DNA of 64,000 nt from Halichoerus grypus (Eukaryota; Chordata; Mammalia; Carnivora; Phocidae): assembly GCF_964656455.1 (NCBI RefSeq), contig NC_135719.1, positions 7,047,163 through 7,111,162 of the forward strand, in the 5' to 3' direction. A program made the translations under genes and the position numbers. The notes under the pieces are model-generated. The model saw only the letters and a program-made list of their open reading frames with translations, was not told where the DNA came from and searched no databases. Below, piece after piece: positions 43,778 to 55,633 of this stretch (positions are counted from its first letter, which is position 1; each line of letters starts with the position of its first letter).

Positions 43778-46080
43778 GAATATAGTTTTCTATAAATACT
43801 AATTAGGCCAAGGTAGTTGATAATATTTCAAATCTATATACTTCTTGAATTTTTTACTAGTTATTCTATTAATTAAAATATTTATCTGTGATTGTGGATT
43901 TGTTTATTTCTCCTTTTACTTATGTGAGTTTTTGCTTCATGTATTTTGAAGCTCTATTATTAGGTGCATATGCATTTATGATTATTGGGTCTTCCTGATA
44001 AAGTGACACTATTATCATTATAACATGTTCCTTTTATTTCTAGTAATATTCTTTGTCTTGAAGTCTGTTGGTCTGATATGAATACAACTACACCAACTTT
44101 CTTCTGATTAACATTTATATGGTATGCCTTTTCTCATCCTTTTACTTTCAAATTGTGTCCTTTTATTTAAAGTTTGTTTCTTGCAAATAGCATAATTTGA
44201 TTCTTTATCTAGATAATTTTTTCTATTTAAGTGTTTCATATATTTACATTTAGTATAATTAAGGATATGTCTGGCTTTAAGTTTGCCCTTTTACTATGTG
44301 TCCAATTTCTGTCTTATATATTTGTTCCTCATTTCCAGCCTTCTTTTGAATTAATCAAGCATTTTTCATTGTTCCATTTTATTCTTCTGTTGGCTTTTAA
44401 ACTGTATCTTCTTGTATTATTTTAAATGTCTATTGTAGAAATTACAATAATCATACTTTTTTCACATTTAATAAATCATAAAATTAATATTGATCAGTAT
44501 TATTGCATTTAACAATGTGAGAATCTTAGAAAATATGATTCTGTTTCCTTCCTCTCCCACCATTTCTGCTATTTTTCATGTATTTCACATCTGGACATGA
44601 TATAAACCCCACAATTCAATGCTATTATTATTATTTTTTGCTTTCAATAGTCATATATGTATATATATATATATATGTATGATTGCCAATATTTATCCTT
44701 TTTTATACTCTTTATTCCTTCCTAAAGATCTGGGCCTCCATCTGTTCCTCAGCCTGAAGAGCTTCCTTTAGTATTTTTTTAGTGCAGTCTGCTGGTGATG
44801 AATATTCTCTTTTGTTTTTCTGAAAATGTCTTTATTTTGCTTTCATTTTTGCATAATGTTTTCAAAGCATATAGAATTATAGATTGACCATTTTTTCTTG
44901 TAGCATCTAAACAATGTCATCCCATTGTTGTCTAAAATCCATTGTTTGCTATAAACAATGTTTACATTGTTGAGATGTTTGCTATAAATCTTATGGTTAT
45001 TCCTTTAAATTTAATGTCCCTCTTTTCTATGGCTGCTTTAAAATTTTCTCTCATCTTTGTTTTTCAGTGGTTTTACCATAACTTGCTTAGTTGTGCTATT
45101 TGTATTTATTCTCTTTGGGATTCATTGAGCTTCTTGGATCTGTGGGTTGGTATGTATCGTGAAATTTAGAAAATTCTGGTCATTGTTTCTTCAAATACTT
45201 CTTTTGCTCCAGTTCTCTCTCCTCTTCCTTTTGGATAATTGCATTTACATACACTGTTTATTTTGTTTTTGTTTCTTTTCCCCACAGCACTCTGATGCTG
45301 CATTCTGTTTTTTAAAATTCTTTTTCTTTGTGCTTCAGTTTTGTAATTTTTCTTACTGACTTAATTTTGAGTGTACTGATCCTTTCCTCTACTTTATCCA
45401 GTCGATTATGAAGTGATTTCTTCATTTCAGATATATATATTTTTTAGATCTGAAATTTCCATTTGATTCTTATTTAGAGTTTCTGTTTCTCTGATGAAAT
45501 TCTCCATCTTCTTACCCATTATGTTTATACTTCACACTTATTTCTTAAAATATTTATAATTGTCATTTCAGAGTTCTTGTCTGTTAATTTCATTATCTAG
45601 GTCATCTATAGGTCTGCTTCTATTGACCATTTTCCTCTTGATTAGAGTTGTCCTTCTTTTGCATTCATTGTAATTTTGGATCACAAACTAGATGTTCTGT
45701 GTAAAAGGACAGAAGAAACTGAAGTAGGTAATATTTATCCCCAGAAACATGATGTCCTTTCTTCTCTCAGCAATAAAATAATGGTTTCATCACCATTCGT
45801 TTCAAATGCCTTAAGGATGGGATGAGGCTTCTCTTTGGGATCTAAATGTTAAATGATTATAAGATCTCTCTCTGATTTCCTTTCCTGCTTTCACATTTTC
45901 ATCCTGTGGGAGAATTTTGCTCTGCTGTCCATCCCAGGTCCACATGCTGCTGTGTACTTGATAAATATCCTCTGGGGGAGAATTGGTGGGCAGTGGGTGG
46001 CATCTCTACATGAGGGCTCAATCAGAATCCAATCCATCATGTCAGCCCTTATGGCCATCATGAGTTAATCCGATTTCCTC

Positions 46081-46768
46081 TTAATTCAGCAAAGTACCCC
46101 TATCTATTGCAGATTTGCTTCTCTGCATGTCCCCAAGAATAAAAGCAGCCCCTAGACTCTATTCATTATTAAAGGCTTGTCTCTCTTTAGAATTTAATTC
46201 ATTTAGATTTCTTTGCATCCTTAGCTTTTTGTTGGGATTACAAAATATGATTTTATGGTTTACCTGATGTTTTCTCAAGTGATTATCTTTCATGACCTTC
46301 TCCATCTTAACTGGAAGCCCAGATGATTGTTCCTTTAGTGTGAAATCATCTCATTTTCAAGGTAGCAAAAAAATCCCAATATTTAAAAAATGTTATGAAG
46401 GCTGAAAGAAATACTTCTGTGAGCTAGACTGCTTTTAGCCCATATTTATAGCTCTGATCTAAAATTGATTAATAAATTATTATTGATGGAATAATTATAA
46501 ATTACTATAATATCCTACTTATTTCCCTGAAAAATGGTTTGAGACTTTTGTTAAAATATATCATGCTTAAGTTCTTCACATCTTTCACAAGTGTTATGAT
46601 GGTGAAAAATGTTAAGAATTTGCTTGCTAAATCTACTTTTGCTATTGGTGCTCATGGTTGATAGTCCTTCAATCACTTAAATCCTTGGATCACAACAAGC
46701 CCTACCTTGAGTGCAAACAGGATGGGATCTCCTGGAGTGGAGAAGAGAAGGAACTGAGGTTGCTAGGG
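46081..46768. other. Intergenic AT-rich DNA
   Basis: No exon or clearly named repeat. Confidence 0.4.
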
Positions 46769-46809
<41 letters not shown>

Positions 46810-46820
46810 CGCGCATGTGC
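46769..46820 (+). repeat. (GT)n microsatellite with GC-alternating end
   Basis: About 17 GT units running into GCGTGCGCGCATGTGCGGGT. Alternating purine-pyrimidine throughout, thus Z-DNA prone. Confidence 0.92.
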
Positions 46821-47384
46821 GGGTGTGGTGGCAGGGAGCAATTGGCAATTGGAGAAACAAATTAGCTGGGTGGGACTATCCAAATCACCAAGTCCAATGT
46901 GGTGTATAATCCCATGTACCTGGACAGAATGCAAGGCGGGCCTTTCTACAAGTCCAGAAAAGGCCAAAGGCTTGGATTAGGAAGTCTATCAGAAGGACCC
47001 AAAAGGTAGAGAATGGCTCCAGGGTCAGGGTCTGATGGGAAGTGAGCCATACCCAGTGTAACACACAGACTTCATTCTAGCAGATCTCACCTGCTATTAA
47101 TAAAATCATATTTTTTATGTCTCATTGTGAAAATTTAATCTTATTCTTCTCAAATATAACTCTTAATGAGCTCAATAACCAAGGTCTTGAAAGAGCCAAT
47201 TATTCTCCATGATTTGAAGTTCTACCAGAAGTTTTTCTTTTGGGCTTGTGATCATTGAATAAACCAGGAACCTGTCCTTTTGAATATGTAGGGCAACTGG
47301 GGAAGTCAGAGGTGAATAGTGTCTGAGTTCACTGTGGGACTCATTATTGGTTACATACTTCCTATCTTGGGCCTAGCCATGCTT
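46821..47384. other. Intergenic DNA, no gene recognised
   Basis: Nothing identified. Confidence 0.4.
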
Positions 47385-47762
47385 ATTATAGCTTGGGCTG
47401 TAAAATACAAAATACAAAATACCATAGACTGGGTAGCTTAAACAATAGACATTTATTTCTCACAGTTCTGGAGGCTGGGAAGTCCAAGTTCAAGGAGCGG
47501 GCAGATTTGGATCTTGGTGAGGGCCCTCTTCCTGGCTTGCAGATGTCTTCCTTCTCGCTGTGTCCTCATAGGGTGGAAAGAAGCTCTGGTGTCTGTTTGT
47601 CCTCTTTAAGGGCACCAATTCCATCATGGTGGCTCTATCCTCATGACCTCATCTAAACCTAATTATCTCCCAAAGGCCTCACCTCCTAATACCATCACAT
47701 TGGGTATTCAACATGTGGATTTTGGGAGGACACAAACACTCTTTGTTCAGCCCATGACACTG
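47385..47762 (-). repeat. MLT1-family LTR (ERVL-MaLR)
   Basis: Antisense MLT1: 'ataccatagactgggtagct', 'acagttctggaggctgggaa', 'gtgagggccctcttcctgg'-like block, 'cgctgtgtcctcatagggtg', 'tcctcatgacctcatctaaa', 'cacctcctaataccatcaca' and 'tgtggattttgggaggacac'. Reverse complement relative of the copy at 9722-10050. Ancient, non-coding. Confidence 0.85.
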
Positions 47763-48490
47763 ATTGATGATTTATATCTGGAACATCTCTTTGTCTAGTA
47801 GTTCTGCATCATTTTCTCTTCTGTTTCTAGTTTTTTTTCTCTCCGCCCTCAGACCTCTGCTCCCCTTCCCCAGCATTACCCTTTATTTCACTGCTTCTCC
47901 AAAGCTGTATAAGCAGTTACTTTGTGGTTGCTCAGAGTTCTTATATTTGGCTAGCCATCTTTACCCTTCTTGAAAATTAAAAACTGTGAATTAATTAAAT
48001 GAATGCACAAACACACAAATTTTGATTAAGCAGATAAATGCTCAAAAACAATGTAATCCTTGTGCATGTTTTTATGTACTACATTTAGAGAAAAAGAAGT
48101 GACATGCTTAGTGAGGCACTTTGCAGAAATTCAAAGGTTAATTTAGGAGATTAATACTCAGAAATGCATACAGTTCTTATAAACAGTTTATATACAGTTC
48201 AAAATAGGTGACACATATTTAATATCAATGCTGTAAAAATTCTAAATTTAATTTGTAAATATTAAATAAACAAATGCTCAGAAGCATACCAGTTCTTTCA
48301 AAGGCAGTCACCAAACGGAGAGGCGTGTTTTCCAGTGGCTGGACTCATATTTTAAAAATGTGTGCTCAGCGGAATCTTAAGGAAACAAACCTTTGGATTT
48401 TATATGTCAATAAATGAGGTTCATAACTCAGCCTTGCCCTGGACCCAGTCTCAGTAGAGGCCTGAAGGGTGGCAGGAGGTGGGGGCACTA
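47763..48490. other. Intergenic DNA flanking the L1 insertion
   Basis: AT-rich sequence, no gene recognised. Contains the pre-insertion target region ending at 48490. Confidence 0.5.
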
Positions 48491-48507
48491 AGAGAGGATC
48501 AATCAGG

Positions 48508-49585
48508 GAGGGGGGAAAGATGGCAGAGGAGTAGGGGACCCTATTTCAACTGGTCCCCGGAATTGAGCTGGATATCTACCAGACCACTCTGAGCACCCAC
48601 GAAACCAGCCTGAGATGTAAGAAGATCTGGATCTCTACAAACAGAATATCGCAGGCAGTTGGTTGTGAGATACGAAGCGGAGAGCCGTGATCCTGCGGGC
48701 AGATATCGGAGGATAAACGGCAGCAGGAGGGTGCCTGGACGTGGGGATCCTACACCGCCGGTGAGTGACAGCCTCGTGCGCGCTGCGGGCGGGCACAGAC
48801 TCGCAGACCGGTAGCGTCGGGAAAGGACTTTAGGGCAGCCCCCGGGGTGGAGGACCAGTCCGGCGGGGTCGCATGCACCCGAACCGCAGGGCCCCCGGAC
48901 AGAAACCCGGAGCGACGGTCGAATGCACGCGAACTGCAGCCTCCGAGACGGAAACCCGGTGCGCCAGGGTCCCGCCGGTGAACTGAAACCCCCGGGGTGG
49001 AATCCCCCAGCAGCGGAGTCGCGCGCAGGTGAACTGCAGTCCCCGGGACAGAACCCCAAGCGGCGGAGTTGCGCGCCCACGCGAACTGGGAGCGGCTGGT
49101 GGTTTTAGAAGCACAAAGGGCAGAGAGGTGCCCTGACCTGGAGGCAGGACTGGGAGCGCTGCGGAGGGGCGCACAACCCAGGATGCTGCAGTTTATAGCA
49201 ACACAGACAGAAACGGAGACAGTGTGGCCTGGAGAGCTCACTGAAGAACAGACTGAGGTCTCTCTGCTCTGAGGCAGAGGGTTGGAAACGGTCTCTTCTG
49301 CTCTGACTCGCGGAAGAGACGTGGAAAGCCCCCAGGGAAAGGTGCCAGAGAACAAAAGCCCCAAAGACTGATTCCCGCTGAGCCCATCCCCCGCCACAGG
49401 GGCACAGGGCAACTCCGCCCAAACAGGGTTGCCTGAGTAACAGCGCAACAGGCCCCACCCCTAGAAGACAGGCTGGGAAAACAAGAGGCCAGCAACCCTA
49501 AGGTCCCAAGAAAACAGGTGCATCTTGCTTGGGTTCTGGTCAATAATTTGGACTCTATACATTTCCTCAAACACCCATCAACAGA
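48508..49585 (+). promoter_or_regulatory. L1 5' UTR with internal promoter
   Basis: Begins with a G-rich leader and AAAGATGGCAGAGGAG (48515-48530). AAGATGGC matches the YY1-type site found at the start of L1 elements. Bases 48720-49170 are dense in CpG, in sharp contrast to the AT-rich flanks, as expected of a young element not yet depleted by methylation-driven decay. It contains a tandem array at 48838-49090. Confidence 0.8.
48838..49090 (+). repeat. Five tandem ~51-bp CpG-rich units in the L1 5' UTR
   Basis: Units: 48838-48889, 48890-48939, 48940-48988, 48989-49039, 49040-49090 (52, 50, 49, 51, 51 bp). Each starts with a CCCCCGG-type block, then (G)GACAGAAACCC or GGTGGAA, then a GCGGCGGAGTCG-like block, and ends GCGAACTGCAG or close. 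Similarity is clear but imperfect. Confidence 0.8.
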
Positions 49586-50476
49586 ATGACTAGGAGGAGG
49601 AGCCCCCAAAACAGAAAAGACTCAGAGATTATGACTTATGCTGCAGATTTACAAATAGATGCAGATATAACCAAGATGTCAGAGATGGAATTCAGGCTAG
49701 CAATTGTGAAGACAATAGCTAGAATGGAGAAATCAATTAATGGCAACATAGAGTCTCTGAGGGCAGAAATAAAAGGGGAATTGGCAGAACTTAAAAATGC
49801 TATCAATGAGATCCAATCCAATCTAGATAATCTAACAGCTAGGGTAACTGAGACAGAAGAGAGAATAAGTGATCTGGAAGACAGTATAATAGATAAAAAG
49901 GGAAAAGAGGAGGCCAGGGAAAAACAACTCAGAATCCATGAAAATAGAATCAGAGAAATAAGTGACACCATGAGGCGTTCCAATGTCAGAATCATTGGAA
50001 TCCTGGAGGGAGTGGAGAGAGAGAGAGGGCTAGAAGATGTATTTGAGCAAATCGTAGCTGAGAACTTCCCTAATCTGGGGAATGAAACAAACATTCGAGT
50101 CCTAGAGGCAGAGAGGACCCCTCCTGAGATCAAGGAAAACAGGCCAACACCCCGGCATGTAATAGTAAAACTTGCAAATCTTAGAACCAAGGAAACCATC
50201 TTAAGGGCAGTTAGGGGGAAGAGATTCCTTACGTACAGAGGGAGGAACATCAGAATAACGTCAGACCTATCCTCAGAGACCTGGCAAGCCAGAAAGGCCT
50301 GGCAAGACATATTCAGGGTACTAAATGAGAAGAACATGCAGCCAAGAATACTTTATCCGGCAAGGCTTTCATTTCGAATGGATGGAGAGATGCAGAGCTT
50401 CCACGACCGGCAGAAGTTGAAAGAATATGTGACCACTAAGCCGGCCCTGCAAGAAATATTAAGGGGAGTTCTATAA
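49586..50476 (+). CDS. L1 ORF1 protein, RNA-binding chaperone
   Basis: 296 residues, shorter than human ORF1p (338). The protein forms trimers, coats L1 RNA and acts as nucleic-acid chaperone in the cytoplasmic RNP. Layout: basic N-terminus (MTRRRSPQNRK); a heptad-rich coiled coil at about residues 32-125 (ESLRAEIKGELAELKNAINE, TARVTETEERISDLEDSI); an RRM from about 130 to 185 (SNVRIIGILEGVERERGLED); and the C-terminal domain from about 200 (RPTPRHVIVKLANLRTKETI, QPRILYPARLSFRMDGE, KEYVTTKPALQEILRGVL). The start is the first ATG in a purine-rich context after the 5' UTR. No internal stop or frameshift. Human ORF1p extends further past the VTT(R/K)PAL motif, so the tail here is shorter; whether that is normal for carnivore L1 is not known to me. 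Confidence 0.95.
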   Translation: MTRRRSPQNRKDSEIMTYAADLQIDADITKMSEMEFRLAIVKTIARMEKSINGNIESLRAEIKGELAELKNAINEIQSNLDNLTARVTETEERISDLEDSIIDKKGKEEAREKQLRIHENRIREISDTMRRSNVRIIGILEGVERERGLEDVFEQIVAENFPNLGNETNIRVLEAERTPPEIKENRPTPRHVIVKLANLRTKETILRAVRGKRFLTYRGRNIRITSDLSSETWQARKAWQDIFRVLNEKNMQPRILYPARLSFRMDGEMQSFHDRQKLKEYVTTKPALQEILRGVL

Positions 50477-50554
50477 AAGGAGAAAGACCCCAAGAGTGAT
50501 CTACAACAGAAATTTACAGGGACAATCTATAAAAACAACGTCTTCACAGGCAAC

Positions 50555-53500
50555 ATGATGACAGTTAATTCATATCTTTCAATAATCACTCTCAACGTGA
50601 ATGGCCTAAACGCTCCCATAAAACGGCACAGGGTTGCAGGTTGGATAAAAAGACAGGACCCATCCATGTGCTGTCTACAAGAGACTCATTTTGAACCTAA
50701 AGATACACCCAGACTGAAAGTGAAGGGATGGAGATCCATCTTCCATGCCAGCGGACCTCAAAAGAAAGCTGGGGTAGCAATTCTTATATCATACAAATTA
50801 GATTTTAAACTAAAGTCTGTAATAAGAGACACAGAAGGACACTATATCATTCTTAAAGGGTCTATCCAACAAGAAGATCTAACAATTGTAAATATCTATG
50901 CCCCCAACATGGGAGCAGCCATCTACATAAGCCAACTGTTAACCAAAATAAAGAGTCATATTGATAACAATACGTTAATTGTAGGAGACCTCAATACTCC
51001 ACTCTCAGTAATGGACAGATCATCTAAGCAGAAAATCAACAAGGAAACAAGAGCGTTGAATGATACATTGGACCAGATGGACCTCATAGATATTTACAGA
51101 ACATTCCACCCTAAAACAACAGAATACTCATTCTTCTCGAGCGCACATGGAACTTTCTCCAGAATAGACCATATACTGGGTCACAAATCAGGTCTCAACC
51201 GATACCAAAAGATTGAGATTATTCCCTGCATATTCTCAGACCACAATGCTCTAAAACTGGAACTCAATCACAAGAAAAAATTTGGCAGAAATTCAAACAC
51301 TTGGAAGCTAAAGACCACTCTGCTCAAGAATGTTTGGGTCAACCAAGAAATCAAAGAAGAACTTAAACAATTCATGGAAATCAATGAGAACGAAAACACA
51401 TCAGTCCAAAACCTATGGGATACTGCAAAGGCGATCCTAAGGGGGAAATACGTAGCCATCCAAGCCTCACTCAAAAAAACAGAAAAATCCCGAATTCACC
51501 AACTAACTCTACACCTTAAAGAACTAGAGAAAAAGCAACAAACGATGCCTAAGCCACGCATTAGAAGAGAAATAATTAAAATTAGGGCAGAAATCAATGA
51601 ATTAGAAACCAGAAAAACAGTAGATCAGATCAATGAAACTAGAAGTTGGTTCTTTGAAAGAATTAATAAGATTGATAAACCACTGGCCAGACTTATCCAA
51701 AAGAAGAGAGAAAGGACCCAAATTAATAAAATTATGAATGAAAGGGGAGAGATCATGACTAACACCAAGGAAATAGAAACAATTATTAGAAATTATTATC
51801 AACAACTATATGCCAATAAATTGAGCAATCTGGATGAAATGGAGGCCTTCCTGGAAACCTATAAGCTGCCAAGACTGAAACGGGAAGAAATTGACAACCT
51901 GAATAGGCCAATAACCAGTAACGAGATTGAAGCAGTGATCAAAAACCTCCCAAAAAACAAGAGTCCAGGGCCTGATGGATTCCCTGGGGAATTCTACCAA
52001 ACATTCAAAGAAGAAATAACACCTATTCTACTGAAGCTGTTTCAAAAAATAGAAACAGAAGGAAAACTTCCAAACTCATTCTATGAGGCCAGCATTACCT
52101 TAATCCCCAAACCAGGCAAAGACCCCATCAAAAAGGAGAATTTCAGACCGATATCCCTGATGAATATGGATTCCAAAATCCTCAACAAAATCCTAGCTAA
52201 TAGGATCCAACAATACATTAAAAGGATCATCCACCACGACCAAGTGGGATTTATCCCCGGGATGCAAGGGTGGTTCAACATTTGCAAATCAATCAATGTG
52301 ATAGAACACATTAATAAGAGGAGGGAGAAGAACAATATGGTCCTCTCAATTGATGCAGAAAAAGCATTTGACAAAATACAACATCCTTTCCTGATTAAAA
52401 CTCTCCAGAGTATAGGGATAGAGGGAACATTCCTCAAGCTCATAAAATCCATCTATGAAAAACCCACAGCGAATATCATCCTCAATGGGGAAAAGCTGAG
52501 AGCCTTTCCCTTAAGATCAGGAACACGTCAAGGGTGCCCACTCTCACCACTGTTGTTCAACATAGTACTAGAAGTCCTAGCAACAGCAATCAGACAACAA
52601 AAAGAAATAAAAGGTATTCAAATTGGCAAAGAAGACGTCAAACTCTCTCTTTTCGCAGACGACATGATACTTTATGTGGAAAACCCAAAAGACTCCACCC
52701 CCAAATTACTAGAACTCATCCAGCAATTCAGTAATGTGGCAGGATACAAAATCAATGCACAGAAATCAGTTGCTTTCTTATACACTAACAACGTAACTGT
52801 AGAAAGAGAAATTAAAGAATCGATTCCATTTACAATAGCACCAAAAACCATAAGATACCTCGGAATTAACCTAACCAAAGAGGTAAAGGATCTATACTCT
52901 AGGAACTACAAAACACTCATGAAAGAAATTGAAGAAGACACAAAAAGATGGAAAAATATTCCATGCTCATGGATCGGAAGACTAAACATTGTTAAAATGT
53001 CTATGCTACCCAGAGCAATCTATACCTTCAATGCCATCCCGATCAAAATTCCAATGACATTTTTCAAAGTGCTGGCACAAACAATCCTAAAATTTGTATG
53101 GAATCAGAAAAGGCCCCGAATCGCCAAGGAGATGTTGAAAAAGAAAAACAAAGCTGGGGGCATCACGTTGCCCGATTTCAAGCTATATTACAAAGCAGTG
53201 ATCACCAAGACAGCATGGTACTGGCACAAAAACAGACATACAGACCAATGGAACAGAATAGAGAACCCAGATATGGACCCTCAACTCTATGGTCAAATAA
53301 TCTTTGACAAAGCAGGAAAAAACATGCAATGGAAAAAAGACAGTCTCTTCAATAAATGGTGCTGGGAAAATTGGACAGCCACATGCAGAAGAATGAAACT
53401 TGACCATTTTCTAACACCATTCACAAAGATAAACTCAAAGTGGATGAAAGACCTCAATGTGAGACAGGAATCCATCAAAATCCTAGAGGAGAACATAGGC

Positions 53501-54382
53501 AGTAACCTCTTTGACATCGGCCACAGCAACTTCTTTCAAGATACATCTCCAAAATCTAGTGAAACAAAAGCAAAAATGAACTTTTGGGACTTCATCAAGA
53601 TAAAAAGCTTCTGCACAGCAAAGGAAACAGTCAACAAAACAAAGAGGCAACCCACAGAATGGGAGAAGATATTTGCAAATGACACTACAGATAAAGGGCT
53701 GGTATCCAAAATCTATAAAGAACTTCTCAAACTCAACACCCAAAAAACAAATAATCAAGTCAAAAAGTGGGCAGAAGAGATGAACAGACACTTCTCTGAA
53801 GAAGACATACAAATGGCTAACATACACATGAAAAAATGTTCATCATCATTAGCCATCAGGGAAATCCAAATCAAAACCACACTGAGATACCACCTTACAC
53901 CAGTTAGAATGGCCAAAATGGACAGGGAAAGAAACAACAAATGTTGGAGAGGTTGTGGAGAAAGGGGAACCCTCTTATACTGTTGGTGGGAATGCAAGTT
54001 GGTACAGCCACTTTGGAAAACAGTGTGGAGGTTCCTCAAAAATTTAAAAATAGAGCTCCCCTATGACCCAGCAATTGCACTCCTGGGTATTTACCCCAAA
54101 GACACAGATGTAGTGAAAAGAAGGGCCATATGCACCCCAATGTTCATAGCAGCAATGTCCGCAATAGCCAAACTGTGGAAAGAGCCGAGATGCCCTTCAA
54201 CAGATGAATGGATAAAGAAGATGTGGTCCATATATACAATGGAATATTACTCAGCCATCAGAAAAGATGAATACCCAACTTTTACATCAACATGGATGGG
54301 ACTGGAGGAGATTATGCTAAGTGAAATAAGTCAAGCAGAGAAAGTCAATTATCATATGGTTTCACTTATTTGTGGAACATAA
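50555..54382 (+). CDS. L1 ORF2 protein, endonuclease and reverse transcriptase
   Basis: 1275 residues, the same length as human ORF2p, with residue numbering that coincides. It nicks target DNA and primes reverse transcription of L1 RNA there (TPRT). Endonuclease domain (about 1-240): N14 in [11 protein letters not shown]43 in LQETH, D145 and N147 in GDLNTP, D205 in SRIDH, S228-D229-H230 in SDHNA, all catalytic positions present. Z-like region and RT domain (about 500-775): [43 protein letters not shown] and the catalytic FADD at 700-703. Cys/His motif at 1130-1147 reads [18 protein letters not shown]; the expected His at 1142 is Tyr (TAC at 53978-53980), one transition from CAC. No stops or frameshifts otherwise. 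Confidence 0.96.
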   Translation: MMTVNSYLSIITLNVNGLNAPIKRHRVAGWIKRQDPSMCCLQETHFEPKDTPRLKVKGWRSIFHASGPQKKAGVAILISYKLDFKLKSVIRDTEGHYIILKGSIQQEDLTIVNIYAPNMGAAIYISQLLTKIKSHIDNNTLIVGDLNTPLSVMDRSSKQKINKETRALNDTLDQMDLIDIYRTFHPKTTEYSFFSSAHGTFSRIDHILGHKSGLNRYQKIEIIPCIFSDHNALKLELNHKKKFGRNSNTWKLKTTLLKNVWVNQEIKEELKQFMEINENENTSVQNLWDTAKAILRGKYVAIQASLKKTEKSRIHQLTLHLKELEKKQQTMPKPRIRREIIKIRAEINELETRKTVDQINETRSWFFERINKIDKPLARLIQKKRERTQINKIMNERGEIMTNTKEIETIIRNYYQQLYANKLSNLDEMEAFLETYKLPRLKREEIDNLNRPITSNEIEAVIKNLPKNKSPGPDGFPGEFYQTFKEEITPILLKLFQKIETEGKLPNSFYEASITLIPKPGKDPIKKENFRPISLMNMDSKILNKILANRIQQYIKRIIHHDQVGFIPGMQGWFNICKSINVIEHINKRREKNNMVLSIDAEKAFDKIQHPFLIKTLQSIGIEGTFLKLIKSIYEKPTANIILNGEKLRAFPLRSGTRQGCPLSPLLFNIVLEVLATAIRQQKEIKGIQIGKEDVKLSLFADDMILYVENPKDSTPKLLELIQQFSNVAGYKINAQKSVAFLYTNNVTVEREIKESIPFTIAPKTIRYLGINLTKEVKDLYSRNYKTLMKEIEEDTKRWKNIPCSWIGRLNIVKMSMLPRAIYTFNAIPIKIPMTFFKVLAQTILKFVWNQKRPRIAKEMLKKKNKAGGITLPDFKLYYKAVITKTAWYWHKNRHTDQWNRIENPDMDPQLYGQIIFDKAGKNMQWKKDSLFNKWCWENWTATCRRMKLDHFLTPFTKINSKWMKDLNVRQESIKILEENIGSNLFDIGHSNFFQDTSPKSSETKAKMNFWDFIKIKSFCTAKETVNKTKRQPTEWEKIFANDTTDKGLVSKIYKELLKLNTQKTNNQVKKWAEEMNRHFSEEDIQMANIHMKKCSSSLAIREIQIKTTLRYHLTPVRMAKMDRERNNKCWRGCGERGTLLYCWWECKLVQPLWKTVWRFLKNLKIELPYDPAIALLGIYPKDTDVVKRRAICTPMFIAAMSAIAKLWKEPRCPSTDEWIKKMWSIYTMEYYSAIRKDEYPTFTSTWMGLEEIMLSEISQAEKVNYHMVSLICGT

Positions 54383-54667
54383 GGAATAACATGGAGGACA
54401 TTAGGAGAAGGAAGGGAAAAATGGGCGGGGGGAATTGGAGGGAGAGATGAACCATGAGAGACTATGGACCTGAGAAACAAACAGGGTTTTAGAGGGGAGG
54501 GGGGAGGGGGGATTGGTTAGCCCGGTGATGGGTATTAAGGAGGGCACGTACTGCATGGCGCACTGGGTGTGATACGAAAACAATGGATCGTGGATCACTA
54601 CATCAAAAACTAATGATGTATTGTATGGTGACTAACATAACATAATAAAATTAAAAAAAAAAAAAAA
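54383..54667 (+). other. L1 3' UTR, polyadenylation signal and A-tail
   Basis: Holds a polypurine G-rich tract (about 54492-54514, GGGGAGGGGGGAGGGGGG), which is a potential quadruplex as in other mammalian L1 3' UTRs, then AATAAA at 54644-54649 and a tail of about 15 A ending at the target-site duplication. Confidence 0.9.
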
Positions 54668-54684
54668 AGAGAGGATCAATCAGG

Positions 54685-54934
54685 TCGCCTAGCATCACAG
54701 AGTTCAGCTGACTATTTATTGCTGTCCCCAGGCCACATGACATGGCAGTGGGACCTTCTCCAGATCCATAGGGAAGGAGACCCTGGTGGCCAGCTTGTTG
54801 GGGGGTGGAGAGAGTGGTTTATTGCATCTGAGTCTGTCTGGGCTGGGGCAGCAGGGACCCAAACTCTGGTGCTTGTGTCCTTTCCTTGTCCCGCCCTCCC
54901 CCCGCCCCCCGCACCGGGCAACCACACCGTGGAG
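54685..54934. other. Flank downstream of the L1 insertion
   Basis: Contains the continuation of the target locus. C-rich stretch near 54892-54912. No gene seen. Confidence 0.4.
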
Positions 54935-55150
54935 AGGAAAGAGCCCATACTTTAAATTGAGAATCCTGGGTTGAGATTCTTCCCCAATAATCACTAGTTG
55001 GGCAAGTCACTTAGAGTTGACAAGTTGCTTAGCTTCACTGATCTTCAGTTTACTCATCTATAAAATGAGGCCAATGCCCATTTTTACGGGGTTTTTGGGA
55101 GGATGAAATTAGATAAATGGATACAAGAGAGCTTGGTAAATTATATAAAG
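54935..55150 (+). repeat. MIR element
   Basis: 'gagaatcctgggttgagatt', 'gttgggcaagtcacttagag', 'atcttcagtttactcatcta', 'taaaatgaggccaatgccca' and 'ggaggatgaaattagataaa' give the full MIR order. Confidence 0.75.
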
Positions 55151-55633
55151 GCTGCATACAGTGCTAATTTTGACGAGGTCCACTGCAGATGCTCAATTCA
55201 ATTCAAGAAGCGGGTATTAAGCATTACTGTTTACCAGACGGGTCCTATATTATGCACTTCAGGTGTTAGAATGTTGAATAAGAATCAGCCCTTGGGAGGA
55301 GGATATGATATGTCCAAAGTATCTGTGATGGGATCTTTTCCATGTGGATTTACATCTGCAGTGGAAATGCACTGTTGGCAATATGTCCAGTTTAGGATAG
55401 TTTGCTGTAGTGGCCACAAGTTATTTGCTTCTCAAGCATCCATTCCCCATTTTTCTTGTAATAGCACTTTCCCATTTTCATCCGAGGGTCTACTTCTCCC
55501 TCTCTTTCTGCTTTGAGTAGACTCCATCCCCAGACCCAGGGTGGGGAGCATAAGGCTCAGGCTTATATAATGGGTGCGTTTCATTCCCCTGCTGACAGTG
55601 ATTGCTTTGGGAAACTACCATTGAGATTGAACT
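55151..55633. other. Intergenic DNA, no gene recognised
   Basis: A 137-codon frame crosses this stretch without recognisable domain. Confidence 0.4.

Larger units (their letters stand above)
40510..46080 (-). repeat. AT-rich antisense L1M fossil complex
   Basis: Almost continuous antisense LINE-1 sequence. 40630-41577 matches the ORF2 3' half: minus-strand frame 41201-40869 reads [17 protein letters not shown] and [20 protein letters not shown], the counterpart of ORF2 in the young L1. 42120-42600 and 42806-43665 continue with a second, more diverged L1M, and 43780-45300 with its 5' portion. At least two elements of different age are present because 'cattctcaccagcaatgtatg'-type sequence recurs. 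Interrupted by a CAN-SINE (42601), an older SINE (43665), TA repeats and a palindrome. Confidence 0.7.
48491..54684 (+). mobile_element. Full-length LINE-1 with both ORFs open and 17-bp target-site duplication
   Basis: The element runs from about 48508 to 54667 (6.16 kb). It has, in order, a CpG-rich 5' UTR (48508-49585), ORF1 (49586-50476), a 78-bp inter-ORF gap, ORF2 (50555-54382), a 3' UTR with a G-rich tract, AATAAA at 54644-54649 and a short pure A-tail. AGAGAGGATCAATCAGG flanks it exactly at 48491-48507 and 54668-54684; an extra shared A makes 18 bp possible. The nick on the bottom strand would be TCTT/AG, close to the L1 endonuclease preference TTTT/AA. Uniform open frames, full 5' end, intact TSD and clean tail indicate a recent, possibly retrotransposition-competent copy. 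Confidence 0.95.

Noticed and set aside
49636..50337. 233-codon minus-strand frame opposite L1 ORF1
   Set aside because: Mirror of the ORF1 coding strand; no independent evidence.
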